Assembly: GCA_002355455.1 (NCBI GenBank)
Contig: AP017375.1
Location: 3,472,001 to 3,536,000 of the forward strand
DNA from: Stanieria sp. NIES-3757
GTDB lineage: Bacteria; Cyanobacteriota; Cyanobacteriia; Cyanobacteriales; Xenococcaceae
Length of the DNA stretch: 64,000 nt
Direction of reading: 5' to 3'
Shown here: in pieces, positions 9,395 through 17,543 of the stretch
Layout: each line of letters opens with the position of its first letter
Numbering within the stretch: the first letter of the stretch is position 1
Position numbers and translations under genes: made by a program
Notes under the pieces: generated by a model
The model's database searches: none
What the model was told of the DNA's origin: nothing
The model's input: only the letters and a program-made list of their open reading frames with translations

Positions 9395-10102
9395 TATTAA
9401 TAATTAATCTTATTCTAGTTGTGATGATTTAAGCTATTATTTTAAAAAAAAATTTTAATGATATCTGTATCACAAGATAGATAATTGTTTAATTAATCTT
9501 TTATGCTTTAAAATTATAGAAATTATATTGTTTTTACTGCATTAATAAGAGACTTATTAATGAGTCAGAAGGCGGGAGGACAGGGCTGACAAGCCGAAGA
9601 CCTGAGAGCATATTAAATTAAGAAATGTAGAGACTTGTAATGTTTTGTCTGTATCGAGTTAAAAGCAATAAAATTAAACAATCTAACAGCTTTTTGTGAT
9701 GAATTAAACAAACTTACATTCAAAAAATAATTAAAATAATTTACTTAGAGGAAACCGATAAATTATTTTTACCAATTGGTTTTTACGGAATTTTTTTATT
9801 GTTCCTATTAATTAATGGTAATACTAAATCCTATTACTAAAGCATACTTTTGGTTAAAGGTTTTAATAGACTCAAATACTCCTGCCTTCGGGTCGCTTAC
9901 AGCCGAAGGAAACCTACGACTTCACCCCTCACTGCCTTGCTCTTGCTTTTAGGTATTGTATTTAAACAGGATTTAGTATATATCGCCCTCAACGTAAAAC
10001 AAAAAGATAAAAAACTTGGTTTATATTAACCAAAAAAGAGCAAAAACTAATTTAATTTTGCTCTTTCTTGGACAAACATGACAATTATTTAGCTTAAATT
10101 AA
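9395..10102. other. Long AT-rich spacer with MITE-like element
   Basis: This 708-base gene-free stretch separates two leftward genes. It contains an inverted-repeat-bounded element at 9821-9979 and an isolated GC-richer patch near 9565-9607 of unknown nature. No open frame has a credible start. A small RNA cannot be excluded. Confidence 0.5.
9821..9979. mobile_element. MITE-like non-coding element with 12-bp terminal inverted repeats
   Basis: ATACTAAATCCT at 9821-9832 is perfectly repeated in inverse as AGGATTTAGTAT at 9968-9979, bounding 159 bases with no ORF. Inside is a stem CCTTCGG (9885-9891) / CCGAAGG (9903-9909) in a GC-richer core. This is the form of a miniature inverted-repeat element. 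No clear target duplication was found, and other copies cannot be checked from this window. Confidence 0.5.
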
Positions 10103-12343
10103 TTAATTCTCTGTTTGATTAACACGACGAATATTTAAAATATCGCTCATTTTCTTAATACGGTTAAGTAAATACTCAAATTGATTGCGATCGCGTATAT
10201 CAATACTCAGAGAAATTATAGCAGGTTGATTGGGGCTAGTTTTAACTCCTGCATTGCGAACATTCACATTTTGGTCGCTGACTTTTGCCAAGATATCTTT
10301 CAGAACTCCCACTCGGTCAATTGCTTCAATTTGAATGTCTACAGGATAAGTTAATGGTCTACCTTGTTCATCAATCCGATTCCAACTGACAGGAACTAGA
10401 CGTTCTCCTGGAATATTATCAACATTGTGACAACCTTGACGATGAATCGAAATGCCACGGGAACTACGAGTCACCACACCAATAATTGATTCTCCAGGTA
10501 AAGGCTTACAACAACCAGCCAAGTGATAGAGTAATCCTTCAACTCCAACAATAGGGGATTTACTACGAGTAGATTTAGACACTCCATGGACAGAGGGAGA
10601 AGATAAAGGTTCTAATTTGGGGACAACTTCTTCTACTGGTTGCTGTTCTTTAACTACATCTCGTAGTCGATTAACTACCTGGTTTAAAGTAATTTCTCCG
10701 TAACCTAAAGCTGCTAATAAATCATCTACAGTTTGATAATTACAACGCTGTGCCGTAATTTGCATTCGTTCCGATTTGAGTAAAGCATCTAAACCACTTT
10801 TACCTAATTCTTTTTCTAGCAGTCCTCGACCACGAAGAAGATTTTCGTCTCGATGAGAACGTTTGTACCATTGTCGGATCCGATTGCGAGCGGTTGGAGT
10901 AACAACAAAATTTAGCCAATCTAAACTAGGATGACTATTTTTTTGGGTAATAATTTCTACGATATCCCCGTTTTGTAAGGAACGGTCTAAAACTGACCAA
11001 CGACCGTTAACTCTGGCTCCTTTCATGTGATTACCTACTTCTGTGTGGATGCGATAGGCAAAATCAACAGGCGTTGAACTATGAGCTAAAGCAATGACAT
11101 CACCATCGGGTGTAAAAACATAGACATCATCTTCAAACAGATTATCTTTAAGACTATCAATGTATTCTTGAGCGTCTTTAAGGTCGTTCTGCCACTCTAG
11201 TAATTGTCTCAGCCAGGTAAATTTTTCGTCATCAGAATTAATTCTAGTATTACTAGAACCAGTTTCTTTATATTTCCAGTGCGCTGCAATCCCGTATTCC
11301 GCGATATGATGCATCTCTAGAGTACGGATTTGAATTTCTAAAGGACGACCATTAAGACCTACTACTGTGGTATGAAGGGATTGATAGCGGTTTGGTTTAG
11401 GTAGTCCAATATAATCTTTAAAACGTCCTGGGATCGGTTTAAAAGCATCATGAACTACTGCTAATGAACGGTAACATTCTTCATTAGTTTCCACAATAAT
11501 TCTGACCGCAGCAATATCAAAAATTTCATGAAATTCTTTTTGCTGTCGCTGCATTTTTTGATAGATGCCGTAGAGATGTTTTGGTCTGCCTTTGAGTTCA
11601 AAAACATTAACTCCTAATTTTTCCAGACGCGAGCGAATAATTTCAGTTACTTTATCAATTCTGGTTTCTCGGTCAGTTCTTCTTTCGGCAACCAAAGCTT
11701 GAATTTCTCGATAAGCTTCTGGTTCAAGATATTTAAAGCTTAAATCTTCTAATTCCCACTTAAATCTACCAATACCTAACCGATTGGCTAAAGGAGCAAA
11801 AATTTCTCTAGTTTCTAAAGCAATGCGTTGCTGTTTTTCTGGCTTGAGATGCTCTAAGGTTCGCATATTGTGCAAACGATCCGCCAGTTTAACTACAATG
11901 ACACGGATATCCTTTGCCATTGATAAAAACATGCGACGGAAATTTTCAGCTTGACGCTCGGTTTTACTAGAGAAGTTGAACTTTGATAGTTTGGTAACTC
12001 CTTCAACTAACTGACGTACATCGGTACCAAATCTTTCTTCGATTTCTTCTGGTGTAACCTCTGTATCCTCAACTACATCGTGCAGAAAACCCGCAGCAAT
12101 GGTAACGCTATCTCCCCCCAAATCTCTTAACAGTCCAGCCACTGCGACAGGATGAGCAATGTAAGGTTCTCCTGACTTACGATATTGACCTTCGTGTAAT
12201 TGATAGGCAAAATTGAATGCGCTACAAATTAAATTGGTGTTTTCTCCAGATTGCTGAGACTGGTTTTCAATTAAACAATCTTGTAACCAGTTGGGAAGTT
12301 CGAGTTCGTAAGTAGGTTGTTCGGCAAGGGTGATGGCGGTCAT
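10103..12343 (-). CDS. spoT: Bifunctional (p)ppGpp synthase/hydrolase (Rel/SpoT)
   Basis: A 746-residue stringent-response enzyme. In order it has: HD hydrolase domain (about 55-200; HDVVEDTE and the downstream RLHNMRTL are intact, so hydrolysis is expected); RelA/SpoT synthetase (about 240-360; RPKHLYGIYQKM, YQSLHTTVVG, EIQIRT); TGS (about 405-465; VYVFTPDGDVIALAHSSTPVDFAY); a Cys-containing CC/ZBD-like segment (LAGCCKPLPGESIIG); and a C-terminal ACT domain (about 670-746). This is the usual single long RSH of cyanobacteria. It makes and degrades the alarmone that adjusts growth to nitrogen or light limitation. No neighbour is obviously co-transcribed. Confidence 0.95.
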   Translation of the reverse strand: MTAITLAEQPTYELELPNWLQDCLIENQSQQSGENTNLICSAFNFAYQLHEGQYRKSGEPYIAHPVAVAGLLRDLGGDSVTIAAGFLHDVVEDTEVTPEEIEERFGTDVRQLVEGVTKLSKFNFSSKTERQAENFRRMFLSMAKDIRVIVVKLADRLHNMRTLEHLKPEKQQRIALETREIFAPLANRLGIGRFKWELEDLSFKYLEPEAYREIQALVAERRTDRETRIDKVTEIIRSRLEKLGVNVFELKGRPKHLYGIYQKMQRQQKEFHEIFDIAAVRIIVETNEECYRSLAVVHDAFKPIPGRFKDYIGLPKPNRYQSLHTTVVGLNGRPLEIQIRTLEMHHIAEYGIAAHWKYKETGSSNTRINSDDEKFTWLRQLLEWQNDLKDAQEYIDSLKDNLFEDDVYVFTPDGDVIALAHSSTPVDFAYRIHTEVGNHMKGARVNGRWSVLDRSLQNGDIVEIITQKNSHPSLDWLNFVVTPTARNRIRQWYKRSHRDENLLRGRGLLEKELGKSGLDALLKSERMQITAQRCNYQTVDDLLAALGYGEITLNQVVNRLRDVVKEQQPVEEVVPKLEPLSSPSVHGVSKSTRSKSPIVGVEGLLYHLAGCCKPLPGESIIGVVTRSSRGISIHRQGCHNVDNIPGERLVPVSWNRIDEQGRPLTYPVDIQIEAIDRVGVLKDILAKVSDQNVNVRNAGVKTSPNQPAIISLSIDIRDRNQFEYLLNRIKKMSDILNIRRVNQTEN

Positions 12344-12627
12344 GGTTCGGCTGGTTGATAAAGTTCAGGGGTGGGAGAATGAGTAACAATCCTATGATGA
12401 TGTTATAGATCTTATCTACTTCTTAGCCGTTTGCTGATGAAGTAAATTTTAAATCTAAATTGATAAATTCAATTGGAGTTGATTGTTAATGGTAATTCTC
12501 CGATTGTTTTTTTCGCTTGAGTTTTTATTACTATTGAAAAATAGAAGCTTTAAAAAAGTGAGCCTTGACCAGTTTCTACCTAAAAAATCAAGGTTAATTA
12601 ATAAAATTTTATCTTATTTTAAAAAAT

Positions 12628-13005
12628 ATGTTACCTGCGTCACATAGTCAAGCATATCAAGAATTTTTAGTATTAATCCAGAAGTTTCAGATTTGTTTCG
12701 ATAATCTTGATACAGAAGTTGAGCCTCTAACTATTAATCAACATTTTTCAGCTTTACAAAAGTTTTTTTATCAACGAATTTTGACATTAACTCAGGAAGA
12801 ATTAGATAATTCGCTGACGCAAGTAAAATCGCTTTATACAGAAATTGGTCGGGAATTTAAATTATTAACTACAGATTTGCTATTTTTGCGCGCATCTCGT
12901 CAAACAGCTACCAAAGAGGAGCGATTAACGTCAATTCGCGATCGCATTACTAAGTTAATTGCTTATATTGAGGCAGTCTTAGCAAAAAGTTTAACCGAAT
13001 CATAA
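12628..13005 (+). CDS. PatD-like small helical protein
   Basis: A 125-residue soluble all-helical protein. It opens with MLPASHSQAYQEFL and has the C-terminal block LLTTDLLFLRASRQ...ERLTSIRDRITKLIAYIE. From memory this resembles PatD, the small NtcA-regulated protein that adjusts heterocyst frequency in Anabaena and has been linked to FtsZ. PatD-like proteins also occur in cyanobacteria that do not form heterocysts. No catalytic motif is visible. The gene is alone between the divergent Rel gene and convergent purM. The family assignment is moderate; a role in division is inference. Confidence 0.5.
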   Translation: MLPASHSQAYQEFLVLIQKFQICFDNLDTEVEPLTINQHFSALQKFFYQRILTLTQEELDNSLTQVKSLYTEIGREFKLLTTDLLFLRASRQTATKEERLTSIRDRITKLIAYIEAVLAKSLTES

Positions 13006-13028
13006 AAGCGATCGCCTTGTCATTTAAG

Positions 13029-14051
13029 TTAATTAATAATTAATTCTCCATTTCCTTCAACTACTTGACCAATTCGATAACTACTAATTCCTTGACCAAT
13101 AAACCAATCTAGAGTTGATTTAGCTTGTTGAAGCGGTACAATAACCACAAAACCAATTCCCAGGTTAAAAGTGTCTAACATTGCTGCTTGTGAGACATTG
13201 CCAGCCTCTGCTAACCATTGAAAAATTGGCGGAATTTCCCAACTGTCAAGATTAATTGCGATCGCTTGATTTTTATTTAAACACCGAGGCAAATTTTCAG
13301 GTAAACCGCCTCCAGTAATATGTGCCATGCCATGAATTTCTATGCCTGACTGTAACGCTGCTAAAACGGGTTTAACATAGATGCGTGTTGGTGTTAGTAA
13401 AACTTCTCCGAGACTATGAGGGGCTAATTTTGTTGGGGAATCTGACCACTTTAATTTATTAGTTGCAACAATTTTTCTTACTAAACTAAAACCATTACTA
13501 TGAACTCCAGAACTTGCTAAACCAATAGCAATATCCCCTACTTGTACTTGCGAACCATCTAGCAGTTTACTTTTTTCTACTACCCCGACACAAAAACCTG
13601 CCAAATCGTATTCGCCCGATTGATAAAAACCTGGCATTTCGGCAGTTTCTCCACCCAATAAGGCGCAACCACTGATCCGACAGCCTTCAGCAATACCCTG
13701 AACTACTTCTGCTAGTTGTTGTGGATTTAATTTGCCAGTAGCTAAATAGTCCAGAAAAAATAGCGGTTCAGCCCCAGAAGTCAAAATATCATTGACGCAC
13801 ATCGCGACTAAATCGATCCCAACACTTGTATGATGATTTACTTCTTGAGCAATTTTGAGTTTGGTTCCTACTCCATCTGTACCAGAAACTAAGACTGGTT
13901 CTCGGTAACCAGAGGCTAATTGAAAATATCCTCCAAAACCACCTAGTCCTCCAATCACTTCAGGGCGATAAGTGCTTTGTACATCTTGACGAATTTGTTC
14001 AACAAACGTTCTTCCTGCTTCGATATCGACACCAGCATCTTTGTAGTCCAT
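13029..14051 (-). CDS. purM: Phosphoribosylformylglycinamidine cyclo-ligase (AIR synthetase)
   Basis: A 340-residue ATP-grasp-like PurM enzyme that closes the imidazole ring to form AIR in purine synthesis. Family hallmarks are the N-terminal [13 protein letters not shown], the glycine-rich [35 protein letters not shown], and [12 protein letters not shown]. The C-terminal [13 protein letters not shown] is intact. Length is normal. It converges with the PatD-like gene with a 23-base gap. A 373-base spacer separates it from the divergent rlpA-like gene. Confidence 0.97.
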   Translation of the reverse strand: MDYKDAGVDIEAGRTFVEQIRQDVQSTYRPEVIGGLGGFGGYFQLASGYREPVLVSGTDGVGTKLKIAQEVNHHTSVGIDLVAMCVNDILTSGAEPLFFLDYLATGKLNPQQLAEVVQGIAEGCRISGCALLGGETAEMPGFYQSGEYDLAGFCVGVVEKSKLLDGSQVQVGDIAIGLASSGVHSNGFSLVRKIVATNKLKWSDSPTKLAPHSLGEVLLTPTRIYVKPVLAALQSGIEIHGMAHITGGGLPENLPRCLNKNQAIAINLDSWEIPPIFQWLAEAGNVSQAAMLDTFNLGIGFVVIVPLQQAKSTLDWFIGQGISSYRIGQVVEGNGELIIN

Positions 14052-14424
14052 CTGTAATCCTGCTTAAACAAAAGTAATTGTACAAAACACTATCTCTGTT
14101 AAGTAATAACTGAGCTTTGTTTCATATTATCGCGTCTTAATCTTACTTAATGGCTTGATTTTGCCAAAATTATCGAATTTTTTACCAGTATAAGTTTTAT
14201 ATAAGTCAAGAGTATTTATACTTATGTTACTTTAAACGATTAATTAAAAATTTAATCATATTAATTAATCAATGATTTATTATTCTGAGCTTATTATCGG
14301 TAAATTTACAATTCATTGATAGTTTAAATCGCGATAAAAGTATTACAAGTACTTTTGTGAGGAGTCAAATCGGTTGATTTGATTGATTCTCAGTCAATTT
14401 AACTGTTGATTTGTAGATTGTTTT
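14052..14424. other. Divergent intergenic spacer, purM / rlpA-like
   Basis: This 373-base AT-rich region lies between two divergently transcribed genes, so it must hold both promoters. I could not confidently place -10/-35 elements. A repeated ATTAATTAA/TTAATTAAT character is visible around 14238-14272. No coding signal is seen. Confidence 0.4.
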
Positions 14425-15018
14425 ATGATTAAAAAAAATTCACTTGGCTTAATTACTACCCTAGTTGCTCTAGGAACTACCTCTTTTTTCAGCTATTTTA
14501 CGCCTAGAGCTACAGCAGCTAATTTAAGAAAGAGTTTAAATACCAAACAAAATATTTCACCAGCAATTGTCGATAGAAAATTATCATCTCATCTTAAATC
14601 TCGCTCTAACAAAAATCTTTTTAAACCAAATCATAAACTTAAATTTTCTAAAAATATTTTTTCCTTTACCAATAAAACTAATTTGAATTTGCCCAAATCA
14701 AGTTCAACTATTCAAATTGCTCAAGCCGTTGCTAGTGGCGAAGCTTCTTGGTATGGCCCTGGGTTTAATGGTCGAACTACTGCAAATGGGGAAGTTTTTA
14801 ATCAAAATGAACTAACTGCTGCTCATCCTAATTTACCTTTTGGAACAAAGGTCAAAGTAACCAACATGAACAATGGTCGTTCCGTCGTAGTACGAATTAA
14901 CGATCGCGGTCCTTATGCAGGAGGAAGAATCATCGATCTTTCCGCAGCAGCAGCTAGAATCTTGGGGGTTATTACTAGCGGGGTTGCACCAGTACAGTTA
15001 GAAATTTTGGGACGTTAA
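14425..15018 (+). CDS. RlpA-like double-psi beta-barrel protein (septal ring lytic transglycosylase family)
   Basis: A 197-residue exported protein. An N-terminal hydrophobic segment (about 8-26, ending near ATAANL) acts as signal peptide or anchor. It is followed by a Lys/Ser/Asn-rich linker to about residue 100. The C-terminal ~95 residues are an RlpA-type DPBB domain: [36 protein letters not shown], and [10 protein letters not shown]. Family members act on peptidoglycan, cutting glycan strands at division sites in some bacteria. No SPOR domain is present, so septal targeting is uncertain. It may share a transcript with panC-cmk 65 bases downstream. Confidence 0.85.
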   Translation: MIKKNSLGLITTLVALGTTSFFSYFTPRATAANLRKSLNTKQNISPAIVDRKLSSHLKSRSNKNLFKPNHKLKFSKNIFSFTNKTNLNLPKSSSTIQIAQAVASGEASWYGPGFNGRTTANGEVFNQNELTAAHPNLPFGTKVKVTNMNNGRSVVVRINDRGPYAGGRIIDLSAAAARILGVITSGVAPVQLEILGR

Positions 15019-15083
15019 TTTTACGCTCTAATTTGGTCGACAGTCCTTTAAACTGTTAAATGTTAATTGTTGACTGAAAAAAA

Positions 15084-16628
15084 GTGCTTCTGTTTGAACA
15101 AATTACCGAGTTACGTTCTTATTTAGCATCCAAACGGTTTAAATCACAAATTGGTTTAGTACCAACAATGGGTGCTTTACATTCCGGTCATGTTAGTTTG
15201 ATTCAAGCAGCGATCGCGCACAACGATCTGGTAGTTGTTAGTATTTTTGTGAACCCACTTCAATTTGCCCCAACCGAAGATTTACAAAAATATCCTCGGC
15301 AGCTACAACAAGATTTGCAACTATGCGAACAATTAGGAGTAGAAGTAGTCTTTACTCCAACTTCTGAGGAAATGGGCATTACTGGAGATACTGATTCTCA
15401 GTCGCTGACTACTACGGTTGTGCCTCCAGTAACCATGATTTCAGGATTATGTGGCAGATTTCGTTCAGGGCATTTTACTGGAGTAGCAACGATCGTTATG
15501 AAACTTCTCCAAATTGTGCAACCTGATCGGGCTTATTTTGGGGAAAAAGATGCCCAACAATTAGCAATTATTCGACGTTTGGTAGCTGATTTAAATCTTC
15601 CTGTTGAGATCAGGGGTTGTCCGATAGTGAGGGAAAAATCGGGTTTAGCTTTAAGTTCTCGCAATCAATATTTATCTGCGACAGAAAAGGAACAAGCAGC
15701 AGCTATATATCGCAGTTTACAACAAGCATTTTTAGCTTTTCAACAAGGAGAAGACCGAGTTGATGCTTTAATCGATCTAGTTAAACAAGAACTAGCTGTT
15801 GTACCTGCGATTAAAATTCAATACGTGGAATTAGTCGATCCCCAAACTCTTCAACCCTTAGATCGAGTAAAAGAACGGGGATTATTAGCCGTAGCTACTT
15901 ATTTAGGTTCTACTCGTTTAATTGATAATATTGTGCTATTTAAACGTCAACCAATTATTGCGATTGATGGCCCTGCTGGGGCTGGAAAATCTACTGTTAC
16001 CCGTCGCGTAGCAGAGCAATTAGGTTTATTGTATCTGGATACAGGAGCGATGTATCGGGCGGTCACTTGGTTAGTGATGCAAGCCAAGATAGCTATTGAG
16101 GATCAAACTAAAATTGCTGATCTTATTAAAGATATTCAATTAGATTTGATTCCTGCTGATTCTCCCGAACTTCCTACCAAAGTATTGATTAATGGTCAAG
16201 ATGTTACTCAAGCAATTCGTACTCCAGAAGTAACTGCCCAAGTATCTGCGATCGCAGCCCAAGCACCAGTAAGACAAGAATTGGTTAAATTACAACAGTT
16301 TTTTGGAGCGAGAGGAGGAATAATTGCAGAAGGAAGAGATATTGGGACTAATGTTTTTCCCGATGCCGAATTAAAGATTTTTTTGACAGCTACAGTTGCA
16401 GAACGAGCCAGAAGAAGGGCGCAAGACTTAAAAAACTTAGGACATCAACCAGTCGAGATCGAACAATTAGCCCAAGAAATTCAGAAAAGAGACGAACAAG
16501 ATAGTAGTAGAGCGATCGCGCCTTTGAAAAAAGCTGATGATGCGATTGAATTAATTACTGATGGCTTAACGATTGAACAAGTTACTCAAAAAATTATCGA
16601 TCTTTATTCACAGTTAAATCTTAAATAA
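15084..16628 (+). CDS. panC/cmk: Fused pantoate--beta-alanine ligase / cytidylate kinase
   Basis: A 514-residue fusion typical of cyanobacteria. Residues 1 to ~285 are PanC, which joins pantoate and beta-alanine in pantothenate/CoA synthesis: VPTMGALHSGHVSLI (HIGH-like), FVNPLQFAP, YFGEKDAQQL, LALSSRNQYL. Residues ~290-514 are CMP/dCMP kinase: P-loop DGPAGAGKST, YLDTGAMYRA, EGRDIGTNVFPDA, RRAQDL. The two activities are in different pathways; the fusion is conserved in cyanobacteria for unknown reasons. The start is GTG at 15084, right after an A-rich stretch with only weak ribosome-site character. Confidence 0.95.
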   Translation: MLLFEQITELRSYLASKRFKSQIGLVPTMGALHSGHVSLIQAAIAHNDLVVVSIFVNPLQFAPTEDLQKYPRQLQQDLQLCEQLGVEVVFTPTSEEMGITGDTDSQSLTTTVVPPVTMISGLCGRFRSGHFTGVATIVMKLLQIVQPDRAYFGEKDAQQLAIIRRLVADLNLPVEIRGCPIVREKSGLALSSRNQYLSATEKEQAAAIYRSLQQAFLAFQQGEDRVDALIDLVKQELAVVPAIKIQYVELVDPQTLQPLDRVKERGLLAVATYLGSTRLIDNIVLFKRQPIIAIDGPAGAGKSTVTRRVAEQLGLLYLDTGAMYRAVTWLVMQAKIAIEDQTKIADLIKDIQLDLIPADSPELPTKVLINGQDVTQAIRTPEVTAQVSAIAAQAPVRQELVKLQQFFGARGGIIAEGRDIGTNVFPDAELKIFLTATVAERARRRAQDLKNLGHQPVEIEQLAQEIQKRDEQDSSRAIAPLKKADDAIELITDGLTIEQVTQKIIDLYSQLNLK

Positions 16629-16637
16629 TTACTTTTG

Positions 16638-16679
16638 TTGAGGATAGGCATTTGATCCCAGCCAAATACCCATCCTCAA
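16638..16679. terminator. Bidirectional stem-loop between convergent genes
   Basis: TTGAGGAT near 16638 pairs with ATCCTCAA ending at 16679. The stem extends to about 15 of 17 pairs through ATTTG/CAAAT, with an 8-base loop. It sits 9 bases after the panC-cmk stop and 9 bases before the end of the leftward DUF2470 gene. This is the expected place for a shared terminator. No long T-run follows, so efficiency is unknown. Confidence 0.65.
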
Positions 16680-16688
16680 TTATCAAAA

Positions 16689-16973
16689 TTATCCTTGCAT
16701 TTTTTTTGCTTGCTTAACCATTTCAATTAGAGTGTGGTGAGCATCTTCAGCATCTTTTAAAGTATGCTCAAACTCAATCCGAACAGGAACAGTTTCTCCT
16801 GCAATAGTAGCAGCTAAATTCATTCCCGACGGCTCGATAGATATCATTTGAGCTTTTTCCGTCTCAGGAGCATTCCCAAAAGCTTTGGCATATAAAACTA
16901 TTGCCTCCGCGTGATCTTCATTCATGTGTTGACAAATGCGATCGCTAATGGCAGGAGTAATTGCTTCAGACAT
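16689..16973 (-). CDS. DUF2470 (HugZ-C-like) small protein
   Basis: A 94-residue protein consisting only of a DUF2470 domain: ISDRICQHMNEDHAEAIVLY, then a hydrophobic/methionine core and a C-terminal helix DAEDAHHTLIEMVKQAK. In larger proteins this domain follows a pyridoxamine-oxidase-like heme-binding fold (HugZ, GluBP/DRI1-type heme proteins). The HMNEDH motif is the hallmark. In cyanobacteria stand-alone copies are common; heme or tetrapyrrole binding is plausible but not shown here. Confidence 0.8.
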   Translation of the reverse strand: MSEAITPAISDRICQHMNEDHAEAIVLYAKAFGNAPETEKAQMISIEPSGMNLAATIAGETVPVRIEFEHTLKDAEDAHHTLIEMVKQAKKMQG

Positions 16974-17060
16974 AATTTTAATTTTTTCCTAACACAAATT
17001 TTTTCAATTAATACTCATTATTTCAAGCTACCAACTTAAGGCGGTAATATATTCTTCATT

Positions 17061-17088
17061 GCACTGGTCACTAGTCACTGATAACTGA
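17061..17088. repeat. CACTGGTCACT-GATAACTG simple interspersed repeat
   Basis: The stretch with ACTGGTCACTAGTCACTGATAACTG belongs to the TAACTG/GTCACTG direct-repeat tracts common between cyanobacterial genes. Related tracts are at 23851-23906 and 61841-61869 in this window. No function is known. Confidence 0.5.
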
Positions 17089-17095
17089 AATGTAG

Positions 17096-17287
17096 TTATC
17101 CCTTAAGAGCTTTTTGAAAGTTCTTACGATAGGATTTATTAGTCAGGCATAAAGCAGGCCAGAAGACCGCTAACACTAATTTATTTGACAAACTAGGATT
17201 AAAATTGGTTCTTCTAAATCCTTGCCAAAATTTCCAGACTCCACCAAAATAAACGATTGATAAGATCAAAACTATTAATTGAGACAT
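17096..17287 (-). CDS. Small single-pass membrane protein
   Basis: A 63-residue protein. A hydrophobic N-terminus (LIVLILSIVYFGGVWKFW, about 4-21) is followed by a basic segment with WQGFRRTNF and a second moderately hydrophobic part (LVLAVFWPALCL, about 38-49) ending NKSYRKNFQKALKG. The organised hydrophobic/basic pattern and the isolated position suggest a real small protein, probably of the thylakoid or plasma membrane. I do not recognise the family. Confidence 0.55.
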   Translation of the reverse strand: MSQLIVLILSIVYFGGVWKFWQGFRRTNFNPSLSNKLVLAVFWPALCLTNKSYRKNFQKALKG

Positions 17288-17543
17288 AACCTGAACAATG
17301 TTTAATGGATTAATTAGTTTAAAAATAGTATTTCTAAGATCAATTTTAAGCTAATCTCCGAATCTAGACCGCTGCGACTCCTTTAAGTTAAATCTTAAGA
17401 AAATTTGGTTTTCTCATCGCTTAAATGCAATTAATCAAATTCGCGACAGCTTAATTACAACAAAATACGAGAACATAAAAACAAGAGCATCCGATCAAGT
17501 TCAATTCAAACAGATTGAAATTAAGCAAGAGCAAGGAGGAATT

